Shown piece by piece: positions 1 through 8,617 of a stretch of DNA of 64,000 bases (position 1 is the stretch's first letter; the number at the start of each line of letters is the position of its first letter). Source of the DNA: Paramylibacter ulvae (lineage in GTDB: Bacteria > Pseudomonadota > Alphaproteobacteria > Rhodobacterales > Rhodobacteraceae); contig NZ_BMZF01000002.1 in assembly GCF_014652655.1 (NCBI RefSeq), positions 62,001 through 126,000 on the forward strand. Reading direction: 5' to 3'. The notes below the pieces were generated by a model. The model had not been told where the DNA came from and ran no database searches. It was given only the letters and a program-made list of their open reading frames with translations. Position numbers and translations under genes: made by a program.

Positions 1-294
1 CGAAATGCTGTTGGCCAGATTTTGCGCCACTGCCGCAAATTCCGCCAATCCAATTTGTTGACTGATGGCAATCAAACTGTTGGATATCCTTTGCACCTCT
101 GACAGATTATGTTGCTTCAACTGGTTTTCCAGATTCCACAACCGATCCGATAATTCAAGAACCGCGCGCTCCACCACATCTTGGCAGTTTTGCAAACCCA
201 TTTCGCGTTGCAGTTCTACCAATATTTCAGGCCGAATTGCCGGCACTTCAGACATGCCAAGTTGCACAATATTTTGTGCAGTGTTCGATTTCAT
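1..294 (-). CDS. Hpt-like helical protein, 3' end cut by window
   Basis: This is an open frame of 98 codons that runs off the left edge without a stop. It starts at an ATG preceded by AAGGAG at good spacing. The product is all-helical and soluble with no signal peptide. Residues 69-83 (RISNSLIAISQQIGL) align by eye with the histidine-phosphotransfer helix pattern in which a His precedes a small residue, Leu-Lys-Gly and later Ile-Gly. Here the phospho-accepting His is Asn72 and the Lys-Gly is Ile-Ala, so if the fold is right it cannot relay phosphate in the usual way. It is divergent from the carbonic anhydrase gene across 138 bases. The family assignment is inference; the frame itself is well supported. 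Confidence 0.6.
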   Translation of the reverse strand, partial: MKSNTAQNIVQLGMSEVPAIRPEILVELQREMGLQNCQDVVERAVLELSDRLWNLENQLKQHNLSEVQRISNSLIAISQQIGLAEFAAVAQNLANSIS

Positions 295-432
295 AGTCCC
301 ACCACTCCTTCTATGAACACGCAAGGTTTAAATTCCGAGGGTAAAGGCTTGGTAATTTCTGTGAATTCTAGTGCTTGAATAATACGCGCAAATTGACGAA
401 AAAGGTAGAAATTTGAAAACGGGTTTATCGAA

Positions 433-1086
433 ATGAAACGTATCGCACCACTTCCATCCAGTTTGATCAAACGCTATCACGGATGGCGCGCCACACAATT
501 TGAAGAAAACAAAGCATGGTACGCCAGATTGGCAGACAAAGGTCAAACACCACGTACGATGGTTATTTCCTGTTGCGATAGCCGCGTTCACGTCACATCT
601 GTGTTTGGTGCGGAAACTGGCGAATTTTTCATTCACCGAAATATCGCAAATTTGGTGCCACCTTTTGCCCCAAACGAGGATTACCACGGTACGTCAGCGG
701 CCATTGAATATGCGGTCACGGCACTGGGTGTAACCAATATTATCATTATGGGGCATTCGCTTTGTGGTGGGATAAAAGGTTGTCATGACATGTGTTCTGG
801 CAAGGCACCAGAACTGGAAGAGGCATCAAGCTTTGTCGGGCGCTGGATGGATATTTTACGCCCAGGTTACAAACGCGTTGCAGAAGCAGGTGGCGACGAT
901 GCAGATCAAATTTCCGCGCTCGAACGCGAAGGTGTGATGGTGTCATTGGAAAACTTGCTAACCTTCCCTTTTGTCGCCGATCGCGTCGAAGCAGAAGATC
1001 TGTCGCTTCATGGTGTGTGGATTGATATTCGCGATGGCCATATGGAAAATTTTGATCCAAACGCAAATAAATTCGTTACAATCTAA
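433..1086 (+). CDS. beta-class carbonic anhydrase
   Basis: The protein is a cytoplasmic zinc enzyme of 217 residues that interconverts CO2 and bicarbonate, the usual length for the bacterial beta class. The zinc-site motifs are visible: CCDSR at 47-51 gives Cys47, Asp49 and Arg51, and GHSLCGG at 107-113 gives His108 and Cys111. The alpha/beta core with a C-terminal HGVWIDI strand also fits. The Shine-Dalgarno sequence is poor, but the N terminus matches the family and no better start is nearby. A strong intrinsic terminator follows at once. It stands alone between a divergent Hpt-like gene and a convergent cytochrome gene. It probably supplies bicarbonate for carboxylations; that role is inferred from the family. 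Confidence 0.95.
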   Translation: MKRIAPLPSSLIKRYHGWRATQFEENKAWYARLADKGQTPRTMVISCCDSRVHVTSVFGAETGEFFIHRNIANLVPPFAPNEDYHGTSAAIEYAVTALGVTNIIIMGHSLCGGIKGCHDMCSGKAPELEEASSFVGRWMDILRPGYKRVAEAGGDDADQISALEREGVMVSLENLLTFPFVADRVEAEDLSLHGVWIDIRDGHMENFDPNANKFVTI

Positions 1087-1093
1087 ATAAATA

Positions 1094-1118
1094 AGCCCGC
1101 GAAATTCGCGGGCTTTTT
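1094..1118 (+). terminator. intrinsic terminator between carbonic anhydrase and cytochrome c
   Basis: A GC-rich stem AGCCCGCGA / TCGCGGGCT with a three-base loop is followed by TTTTT. It lies 8 bases after the carbonic anhydrase stop and 18 bases from the end of the convergent cytochrome gene. It may serve both, although the minus-strand U tract is interrupted. Confidence 0.9.
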
Positions 1119-1135
1119 CGTCAATCTTGACCGTG

Positions 1136-1489
1136 TTATTTTTTCACACGAAATGAGGTGTGGCATTCTTTGCAGGCGCCAAACGTGGCGTCCTTGTCAC
1201 CGGCCGCTGATGCGGTAATCAGATTTTCCATAATGCCGTTAAACTGGTCAGAATCTGCCCAGACTGCTGGCAAGGCTTCTGTTTCCACGGAACCCATACC
1301 ATCGGTATTTTCGGCAAATGCAACCTGTGCCTCTAGCGCGGCCTTATTGATTGCAGCAAAATCACCAGCCTTAGCGGCGGCACCCACTGCTTTCATTGCG
1401 GCTTGTCTTGCTTTGATGCTGTCATCAGCATCGGCAAACGCGGCTGTTGAAAATGCGGCAACTGCCAAACCCAAAATAATCTTTTTCAT
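1136..1489 (-). CDS. periplasmic c-type cytochrome, class II (c-prime/c556) family
   Basis: The precursor has 117 residues with a signal peptide at 1-19 (MKK start, AAFA cleavage site). Mature residues form a short helical bundle, and the haem-binding CKECH sits near the C terminus (Cys106, Cys109, His110), the class II cytochrome c arrangement. At under 100 mature residues it is shorter than typical c-prime (about 125), so the first helix may be reduced. No Met is obvious in the first mature helix where class II proteins carry the sixth haem ligand, so a five-coordinate haem is possible. A periplasmic electron-transfer or gas-binding role is inferred. It shares a terminator with the convergent carbonic anhydrase gene. 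Confidence 0.85.
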   Translation of the reverse strand: MKKIILGLAVAAFSTAAFADADDSIKARQAAMKAVGAAAKAGDFAAINKAALEAQVAFAENTDGMGSVETEALPAVWADSDQFNGIMENLITASAAGDKDATFGACKECHTSFRVKK

Positions 1490-1589
1490 TCGAAACTCCC
1501 TGTTAGGTACTTCTCAATCGTTACGATAAACAAGGTTAACGCCCGATCAATATGTTTTTCACAACTTTACGTGATCGCCGATAAATCGC

Positions 1590-3263
1590 CTATTGCAACA
1601 CTTTGGCACTTGGCCATGTCATGTCGTAACCTGTGTTCAATGTTTGCGTCGCATTTGGTTGCATATCGAAATCCCAGCGCAACACACCACGTTTACCATC
1701 GATTTCACGTTCGGTTGGCTTTGGTGATAAAACTTCTTTGATCACCAAATCTTCGGATTCTGAAACAGGAATGTTGTCAAAGATGCGCAAATCAATTGCG
1801 TAATCAAGCAGGCTGTTAATCTTGGTTTCATAGCGAAGTTGTAACGAATTTGACGATGTGATGATGCCACGATCACCATCCGCACGGCTCACGGTGCGCC
1901 GTTCAATCAGCAACCCATCAATAGGGCCAAGTGCCAGATCAATGCTATCCCCTGCGGTGATCGCGGGGAATTGTCCCTCGCCCATATATGCACCGTCACG
2001 GTAAATCTGCGCACTCCCTGCCAACAGATTTCCACCTGTTTCGTTTTCAAGTTCGGCATATAAAAATGCCTTTTCATCACGCGCGGCATTTGCCTGCGCA
2101 AATAAATCAACCGGAATGTCGATTGTATCGATTTCAAACACGGCGCCGCTGTTGTTGCTGCTGATCATGGTCACAAGGGCATTCAGTTCAAATTCGATTG
2201 TTTGCCCTTTGATACGCTCACCCACATTGGGCGTTGGCGCGTCCTCTGCCATGGCCATCATGACTTCTGCCTCTTGGGGCGCCATCATTTTATCGCTTAG
2301 TTGTCGCGAACCCATGCTTTTTTGCATAACCTGTGGATCAAGCAGACGTTTGATATCTGGCCATGGCATTGTTGTTTGCAATTCACCACCCAGATCCGCG
2401 GTGGACAATGTAACCGCCACATTTGCCCAATCTTCTCCTGTTGCCTGATACAGTGTTGCGCGCCGATCTATAGATAATGTGCCAGCGGCGGCCTCTTGTG
2501 CGACGTGCAGGTTATATTTGGGCGACCACGCAATTGCATGGCTTACATATTTCATTTGTAACGGACCCACATATGGTCGTTCCGCGCGCAGGGTTAATGT
2601 GACCTCTGCCTGATCCGTCGCAATTGGTTTTGTGATCGCGTCCAATGCTTGGCGTGCATTATCACGCGCCTTGACCAGATCAACACGCGTGCGTTCAGAC
2701 GCGGCAATGCGCGTATTCGCGGCGGCAATTTCAGATGATGCTTTGGCAACCTCTGCCCCCAAGCTGGTAACAACCGCGCTAAGCTGATCCGATGTTACGG
2801 CACCGTCTTTGGGGAATACGCCCGCTTGACCGCTGGCCATTGATCGCAAAAATTCGAGCCGTAAGTTTGCCGATTGCAGTGCAGCGCGATCATTCGCAAC
2901 GCCCAGATCAAAATCCGCCAGTGCATTTTCCGCCGCAATCAACACCGACTCGCGTTGTTTGTATTGCGCAGTTTCTTCAACAACATTGGGTTCCAATCGA
3001 TCATTGCGCAATGCAGTTGAAATCAACGTCACCCCACTATTTTCTGCAAAGTCAAATTCCAAGGCATTGGTTTCGATCCACGCGCGATTACCGCGCAATG
3101 TCACCGTATGCACACCCGCTGGCATGTCCAAGTCCGCAACTCGCGTGATGGCCCCACCGCGTGTGTATGCCGTGACAGATTGCACAGCACTCTCTGGGTT
3201 ATAATCATCGGCAAAGCTGGTGCTGCCCAACAATGTGACGGCAAGTGGGAAAAGAAAACGCAT
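1590..3263 (-). CDS. exported DUF4139/DUF4140 (mucoidy inhibitor MuiA-like) protein
   Basis: The protein has 557 residues. The start at 3263 is chosen because it gives a clean signal peptide (MRFLFPLAVTLLGSTSFA) with GGAG 8 bases upstream. The longer open frame begins inside the terminator of the upstream asd gene. After the signal comes a beta-rich DUF4140-like segment (about 25-115), an Ala-rich coiled coil (about 120-225) and a large beta-sandwich DUF4139 region to the C terminus. Such proteins are found in the envelope; the family name comes from a link to mucoidy, but the biochemical role is unknown. It is probably a single-gene unit. Confidence 0.85.
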   Translation of the reverse strand: MRFLFPLAVTLLGSTSFADDYNPESAVQSVTAYTRGGAITRVADLDMPAGVHTVTLRGNRAWIETNALEFDFAENSGVTLISTALRNDRLEPNVVEETAQYKQRESVLIAAENALADFDLGVANDRAALQSANLRLEFLRSMASGQAGVFPKDGAVTSDQLSAVVTSLGAEVAKASSEIAAANTRIAASERTRVDLVKARDNARQALDAITKPIATDQAEVTLTLRAERPYVGPLQMKYVSHAIAWSPKYNLHVAQEAAAGTLSIDRRATLYQATGEDWANVAVTLSTADLGGELQTTMPWPDIKRLLDPQVMQKSMGSRQLSDKMMAPQEAEVMMAMAEDAPTPNVGERIKGQTIEFELNALVTMISSNNSGAVFEIDTIDIPVDLFAQANAARDEKAFLYAELENETGGNLLAGSAQIYRDGAYMGEGQFPAITAGDSIDLALGPIDGLLIERRTVSRADGDRGIITSSNSLQLRYETKINSLLDYAIDLRIFDNIPVSESEDLVIKEVLSPKPTEREIDGKRGVLRWDFDMQPNATQTLNTGYDMTWPSAKVLQ

Positions 3264-3303
3264 ATGGAATACTCCGTTCAATACAATTTCCAACAGCCAA
3301 GCA

Positions 3304-3337
3304 TAAAAAAAGGGCCAGAGAAACCCCCAGCCCTTTC
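3304..3337 (-). terminator. intrinsic terminator of asd
   Basis: Read on the minus strand, AAAGGGC and GCCCTTT pair around a G-rich loop and are followed by a run of T. It sits about 30 bases after the asd stop. Its position is the main argument against the longer start of the downstream DUF4139 gene. Confidence 0.85.
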
Positions 3338-3368
3338 TGATCAGCACTTTCGTGCCAAATCTGAAATA

Positions 3369-4391
3369 TTAGCCTTTTTTCAAAATCCGACGGCCAAGCA
3401 ATTCGGCGATCTGCACTGTGTTCAATGCAGCACCTTTACGCAGGTTGTCGGAAACACACCACAGATTGATACCGTTATCAATTGTGCTGTCTTGGCGGAT
3501 GCGGCTGATATAGGTTGCGTATTCGCCAACGCATTCGATGGGCGTGATATATCCGCCATCTTCGCGTTTATCGACAACCATGATACCAGGTGCTTCGCGC
3601 AAGATATCGCGAACTTCGTCTTCGTCGATGAAGTCTTCGAATTCGATGTTGATGGATTCAGAGTGACCAACAAACACAGGGACGCGCACACAAGTGGCCG
3701 TCACCTTGATCGATTTGTCGACGATTTTTTTCGTCTCGGCGACCATTTTCCATTCTTCTTTGGTTGAACCATCTTCCATGAAAACATCGATATGTGGGAT
3801 CACATTAAATGCGATGTCTTTGGTGTAAACTTTTGGTTCCACCTCTTGGCCAGGGACATATTTGCCCTTGGTCTGGTTCCACAATTCATCAATCGCTTCT
3901 TTGCCCGTACCAGACACAGCTTGATACGTGGACACTACCACGCGTTTGATTTTCGCACGGTCATGCAACGGTTTCAGTGCCACAACCATTTGCGCAGTTG
4001 AACAGTTCGGGTTGGCGATGATGTTTTTGTTTTTGTAATCTTCGATCGCGTCTGGGTTCACCTCTGGTACAATCAAAGGGATTTCTGGGTCGTAACGATA
4101 AAGCGAGCTGTTATCGATCACAACACAACCAGCTTTGGCCGCGATTGGTGCGTATTTCTTGGTCGCATCAGATCCAACAGCAAAGAACGCCATGTCCCAA
4201 CCCGTAAAATCGAACGTGTCCAAATCGTCCGTCTTATACGTCTTGTCGCCTAGCATCACTTCTGTGCCCTTTGATCGACGGCTTGCCAATACGGCCAGCT
4301 CATCAATCGGGAATTGACGTTCATCAAGAATGTTCAGCGTTTCGCGGCCTACATTACCAGTAGCACCCACGACAACAATACGGTAACCCAT
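3369..4391 (-). CDS. asd: aspartate-semialdehyde dehydrogenase
   Basis: Asd reduces aspartyl phosphate to aspartate semialdehyde with NADPH, the branch point to lysine/diaminopimelate, threonine and methionine. The start at 4391 (MGYRIVVVGATGNVG) has AGGAG 9 bases upstream and gives 340 residues, the normal length; an in-frame 38-residue extension lacks family similarity. GATGNVG at 9-15 is the NADP loop, and ANPNCST places the catalytic Cys at 130. The nucleotide domain, the catalytic domain and a C-terminal return helix are all present. Neighbours share its strand, but terminators flank it, so it is likely transcribed alone. Confidence 0.97.
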   Translation of the reverse strand: MGYRIVVVGATGNVGRETLNILDERQFPIDELAVLASRRSKGTEVMLGDKTYKTDDLDTFDFTGWDMAFFAVGSDATKKYAPIAAKAGCVVIDNSSLYRYDPEIPLIVPEVNPDAIEDYKNKNIIANPNCSTAQMVVALKPLHDRAKIKRVVVSTYQAVSGTGKEAIDELWNQTKGKYVPGQEVEPKVYTKDIAFNVIPHIDVFMEDGSTKEEWKMVAETKKIVDKSIKVTATCVRVPVFVGHSESINIEFEDFIDEDEVRDILREAPGIMVVDKREDGGYITPIECVGEYATYISRIRQDSTIDNGINLWCVSDNLRKGAALNTVQIAELLGRRILKKG

Positions 4392-4593
4392 TTGAGGTCT
4401 CCTAAAGGTTATGGTTTTTGGACATGTCTGTATTAGACCTGCGCCTCTTACGCTGTTTATTTGTGTAGGAAAAGAGATAGCGCACAGGAAAACGCCGGAT
4501 TCCACGCTAGCGTGACAATTTATGGCAAAAATCTCGGATAATTTCGTTCATTTCTACCGATTTGATCCGTGATTCTGTTATCGTGTAATGCGA

Positions 4594-4623
4594 TTGTGAA
4601 TATTCGCGGCATCGAATTATGAT
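4594..4623 (+). promoter_or_regulatory. possible sigma-70 promoter of the small secreted protein gene
   Basis: TTGTGA and TATGAT are separated by 18 bases and lie about 30 bases before the ATG at 4653. The match is by eye only. It is the best candidate in the 260-base divergent gap between asd and the small secreted protein gene, in which I see no other gene. Confidence 0.4.
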
Positions 4624-4652
4624 AACAAATTCCAAAAATCTAAGGTTTCAAA

Positions 4653-5003
4653 ATGAAATGTATCTTATCTGGATTGCTGATATGTATCGCCAATATCACA
4701 TTCGCAGGCGAAGCCGTTGTCACCAATGTCGTCGCCACCCCACAAAATGATAGTTATCGTTTCGATGTGACCTTGTCCCACACTGATACGGGCTGGGATC
4801 ATTACGCCGATGGGTGGGGTGTTTATTTGGCGGATGGAACCGAACTTGGTTATCGCGAATTGTTGCATCCGCATGTGAACGAACAGCCATTCACCAGAAG
4901 CCTGTCTGGCGTTAAAATTCCAGATGGCACAACGTCCGTTACAATTAAACCACGTGACAATGTTCACGGTGTGGGTGCTGATTTTAAATTCACACTCCCA
5001 TAA
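4653..5003 (+). CDS. small secreted protein of unknown function
   Basis: The precursor has 116 residues with a signal peptide (MKC start, NITFA cleavage near residue 18). The mature part of about 98 residues is beta-rich and acidic to neutral, with Trp and His in WDHYADGW and LLHPHVNEQPF, and no Cys in the mature chain. TAAGG sits 8 bases before the ATG. It resembles a small periplasmic beta-sandwich. I do not recognise a characterised family. The His/Asp/Trp-rich patch at about 48-55 and 71-76 could bind a metal or ligand, but this is speculation. It is followed by 170 bases with no evident gene and lies in a single-gene unit divergent from asd. Confidence 0.8.
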   Translation: MKCILSGLLICIANITFAGEAVVTNVVATPQNDSYRFDVTLSHTDTGWDHYADGWGVYLADGTELGYRELLHPHVNEQPFTRSLSGVKIPDGTTSVTIKPRDNVHGVGADFKFTLP

Positions 5004-5174
5004 TGCGCATCGCTGCCAAATATTGTGCACCTGCTCACTATTTTTCATGTCGCGAAAACCGATTTTTGCGCAAGTGAATTTCGTATTTTACGCCGCCGTG
5101 AAAACAATCTGACTATGTTTAAAATCTGTGCAGAAATTGCTTGCTCGGTAATTTTCTTTCGCTAGCATTTTCGA

Positions 5175-8100
5175 ATGACAAAACATTCCATCACACTCGA
5201 CGACAAATTTGACCTTAACCAAAACCGGATTTTTATCTCGGGAACTCAGGCGCTTGTGCGTCTTTGTTTGATGCAGGCGCAAAAGGATAATTTGGCTGGT
5301 TTTAACACCGCTGGTTATGTCACTGGCTATCGCGGTTCTCCACTTGGTGGTTTGGATCAACAATTTGGGCGCGCGAAAAAACATACCGACGCGGCAAATA
5401 TCGTGTTTGAACCGGGTTTGAACGAGGACATCGCCGCCACTGCCGTTTGGGGCACACAACAAGCGCAGCTTCGCGGTGATGGGAAATACGACGGCGTGTT
5501 TTCGATGTGGTATGGCAAAGGCCCGGGCGTTGATCGTTCTGGCGATGTTTTCCGCCACGCCAATATGGCGGGCACGTCACCGTTGGGTGGCGCGCTGGTT
5601 ATCATGGGCGATGACCACACGTGCGAAAGTTCAACAACAGCCCATCAAAGCGATTACGCATTGATGGACGCAATGATCCCAGTGTTTTACCCCGCAACAG
5701 TTTCCGAAATCTTGGAATACGGCCTGCATGGTTGGGCCATGTCACGATTTGCGGGTGTTTGGTGTGGCATCAAATGTGTCAAAGACAATGTTGAATCATC
5801 TGGTTCCGTTGATGTGCACCCCGATCGTTACAAAACGATTGTTCCCGATGATTTCGACATGCCAAAGGATGGATTGAATATCCGCCTGAATGACATGCCT
5901 GCAGTCCAAGAGGCACGAATGCATCAGCATAAATTCGATGCGGTGTTGGCATACCAACGTGCCAATGGATTGAACCATGTCACTTTGAATGGTGGCAAAA
6001 AACCCAAGATCGGGATCGTATCTACAGGCAAATCATATCTCGATGTCCTACAAGCACTAGAAGAATTGGGCATTGACGAAACCCGCGCCGCCGCACTTGG
6101 GCTATCTGTGTTCAAGGTCGCCATGCCTTGGCCGCTTGAACCCACAAGCATTGCCAAATTTTGTGAAGGTTTAGATCAAGTAATCATCGTCGAAGAAAAA
6201 CGTGGCTTGATCGAGGGTCAGCTTCGCGAACAACTTTATGGTCAAAAAAACGCGCCCAGCATTATCGGCAAAAAAGACGAAAACGGTGCGCATTTGTTTC
6301 AGCCAGAAATGGCGCTCAACCCCATTCAAATCGCTGCCGCTGTTGGTGAACGCCTAATGGCGATGCCAAAGGGTAAATCGCTTGCCAACAAGGTTGCCGA
6401 CCTTAAGGCGCGTATGGAGGTTTCCAAAATCGAATTGCCCGTTGCGCGCGGCGTGGTTTTTTGTGCTGGGTGTCCGCATAATTCATCCACCGTTTTGCCA
6501 GAGGGTGCGCGTGGCTATGCCGGAATTGGCTGTCACTGGATGGCGCAATTTATGGAGCGCAACGTCGAGGGTTACACCCAAATGGGCGGCGAAGGTGCCA
6601 ATTGGATCGGGGAATCTAAATTTTCAAAAATCGATCATGTATTCCAAAATCTTGGCGATGGGACATTTAACCATTCTGGCCTGCTCGCATTACGTGCCGC
6701 TGTCGCATCGAATGTGAATATCACCTATAAAATTCTCTATAACGATGCTGTCGCGATGACCGGCGGGCAGACTCACGAGGGTGGTTTATCAGCATATGAC
6801 ATCGTTCGCGAAGTCATCGCAGCAGGCGTCAACAACGTTGAATACGTAACTGAGGATCCATCCCGCATTGATCGCGCACAGTTGGCGAGCGGTATCACCG
6901 TTCACCACCGCGATGATCTGATGAAGGTTCAAGAATCCATGACCACGCTCAAAGGTGTGAGTGTGTTGTTATACGATCAAACATGTGCCTCTGAAAAACG
7001 CCGCCGCCGCAAGCGCGGAAAAATGGCGGATGATCCACGCCGCATTTATATCAATCCTGATGTCTGCGAAGGTTGCGGCGATTGTGGTGAACAATCCAAC
7101 TGTGTCGCCATTCAACCGCTTGATACCCCATTGGGGCGCAAACGCATGATTGACCAATCTGTGTGTAACAAGGATTTTAGCTGTACCAACGGCTTTTGCC
7201 CCAGCTTTGTCACCGTTACCGGTGGTGTGCCGCGTAAAAATGCCGTGAAAAATCATGCCCTGCCAGATTTGCCAGAACCGGTGAACAAGGCCGCGCTTGA
7301 TAAAACCTATTCCATATTGGTGACGGGTGTTGGCGGTACGGGTGTTGTCACAATCGGTGCGCTGCTTGGTATGGCCGCGCATTTGGATGGTAAGGGCAGC
7401 GGCATTATTGATATGGCAGGTCTTGCGCAAAAGGGTGGTTCAGTCTTTTCACATGTGAAACTCGCGCCCAGCCCCGAAGACATTAAATCGATCCGCGTTT
7501 CCAGCGGCACCGCCGATTTGTTATTGGGTTGTGACGTAATCGTCAGCGCGGGTAATCCCGCATTGTCGACCCTGTCAAAAACATCTGCGGCACTGGTGAA
7601 CACCCACGAACAAATGCCACGCGAATTTGCACAACATCGCGATTTCAAATTGCCCAGCAATCTGATGCATCGCCGATTGCTGGATACCGTTGGTGATGAA
7701 AACCTAACCATGTTGGATGCCAGCGACTATGCAACCAAACTGGTTGGGGATAGCATTGGCGCAAACCTTTTCATGTTGGGCGTCGCCTATCAAAAAGGTT
7801 TGATCCCGCTGGAACTGGATTCCATTTTGGATGCGATTGAAATCAATGGCATGGCTGTTGAAATGAACAAAACCGCGTTTACGTTCGGGCGCCAATGGGT
7901 GCTGGATAAATCATCCGTGGATGCGTTGTTACCACAAGTCGTGGCACCAAAACCCGAAACGCTTGATACCATCATGGCCGATCGTTTCGCACGGTTAAAA
8001 GATTATCAAAACGAGGCTTACGCACAAGATTATCGTGGGTTCATGGATGGCATCATCGCCAAAGGCGCCAGTGGAGATTTCGCCATCAGCGTCGCCAAAC

Positions 8101-8600
8101 ATCTGTTCAAATTGATGGCCTATAAGGATGAATACGAGGTTGCGCGGCTTTATTCCCTGCCATCGTTCCGCCAAGGGTTGGAACAAGCATTTACGGGTGA
8201 TCTAAAGCTTAAGATCGCATTGGCACCACCAGTATTGTCGCGCTCAGACAAGGTGACTGGCAAGGCCAAAAAAATCAATTTTGGCCCTTGGGTACTGGCA
8301 TTGTTCAAAGTCTTGGCAAAGGGTAAATCGCTGCGCGGTACGACTTATGATCCATTTGGATATACATCTGAGCGTCGCATGGAGCGTGGGTTAATCGCAA
8401 CCTACAAGCAATCCATCTTGGATGTTCTTGATCAACAGATTGATCCTGAAACCGCACTTGAAATTGCCAATATCCCAGATGCGATCCGTGGATATGGTCA
8501 CGTTAAACTGGCCGCGATTCAAAAGGCAGAAAAAACCCGCGCCGAATTACTGGCGCGGGCAAAAGATACCATTGATATCACAAAAACAGCGGCGCAATAA
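5175..8600 (+). CDS. indolepyruvate ferredoxin oxidoreductase, fused IorA-IorB type
   Basis: The polypeptide has 1141 residues and uses thiamine diphosphate and Fe-S clusters to convert aryl pyruvates (from aromatic amino acid transamination) to acyl-CoA, passing electrons to ferredoxin. Visible parts in order: an N-terminal pyrimidine-binding domain; a TPP-binding domain with CAGCPHNSS near 429 and GIGCHWM near 449; a ferredoxin-like segment CEGCGDCGEQSNC near 630 with further Cys in CTNGFCP; and a PFOR gamma-type domain beginning GVGGTGVV near 716. The last 200 residues are the extension usual in proteobacterial fusions. In Archaea alpha and beta are separate genes; here they are one. It stands alone, divergent from nothing close by and convergent with leuB. 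Confidence 0.95.
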   Translation: MTKHSITLDDKFDLNQNRIFISGTQALVRLCLMQAQKDNLAGFNTAGYVTGYRGSPLGGLDQQFGRAKKHTDAANIVFEPGLNEDIAATAVWGTQQAQLRGDGKYDGVFSMWYGKGPGVDRSGDVFRHANMAGTSPLGGALVIMGDDHTCESSTTAHQSDYALMDAMIPVFYPATVSEILEYGLHGWAMSRFAGVWCGIKCVKDNVESSGSVDVHPDRYKTIVPDDFDMPKDGLNIRLNDMPAVQEARMHQHKFDAVLAYQRANGLNHVTLNGGKKPKIGIVSTGKSYLDVLQALEELGIDETRAAALGLSVFKVAMPWPLEPTSIAKFCEGLDQVIIVEEKRGLIEGQLREQLYGQKNAPSIIGKKDENGAHLFQPEMALNPIQIAAAVGERLMAMPKGKSLANKVADLKARMEVSKIELPVARGVVFCAGCPHNSSTVLPEGARGYAGIGCHWMAQFMERNVEGYTQMGGEGANWIGESKFSKIDHVFQNLGDGTFNHSGLLALRAAVASNVNITYKILYNDAVAMTGGQTHEGGLSAYDIVREVIAAGVNNVEYVTEDPSRIDRAQLASGITVHHRDDLMKVQESMTTLKGVSVLLYDQTCASEKRRRRKRGKMADDPRRIYINPDVCEGCGDCGEQSNCVAIQPLDTPLGRKRMIDQSVCNKDFSCTNGFCPSFVTVTGGVPRKNAVKNHALPDLPEPVNKAALDKTYSILVTGVGGTGVVTIGALLGMAAHLDGKGSGIIDMAGLAQKGGSVFSHVKLAPSPEDIKSIRVSSGTADLLLGCDVIVSAGNPALSTLSKTSAALVNTHEQMPREFAQHRDFKLPSNLMHRRLLDTVGDENLTMLDASDYATKLVGDSIGANLFMLGVAYQKGLIPLELDSILDAIEINGMAVEMNKTAFTFGRQWVLDKSSVDALLPQVVAPKPETLDTIMADRFARLKDYQNEAYAQDYRGFMDGIIAKGASGDFAISVAKHLFKLMAYKDEYEVARLYSLPSFRQGLEQAFTGDLKLKIALAPPVLSRSDKVTGKAKKINFGPWVLALFKVLAKGKSLRGTTYDPFGYTSERRMERGLIATYKQSILDVLDQQIDPETALEIANIPDAIRGYGHVKLAAIQKAEKTRAELLARAKDTIDITKTAAQ

Positions 8601-8617
8601 TTTGCGCTCTGTATGGT

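Noticed and set aside
3264-3347. N-terminal extension of the DUF4139 protein
   Set aside because: The extension would be translated from the asd terminator; the ATG at 3263 has a good Shine-Dalgarno and gives a normal signal peptide.
3108-3767. 219-codon open frame on the plus strand
   Set aside because: It is antisense to asd and the start of the DUF4139 gene, which have convincing domains, starts and terminators. Its product has no recognisable features.
4392-4505. N-terminal extension of Asd
   Set aside because: The family begins at MGYRIVVVGATG; the ATG at 4391 has AGGAG.
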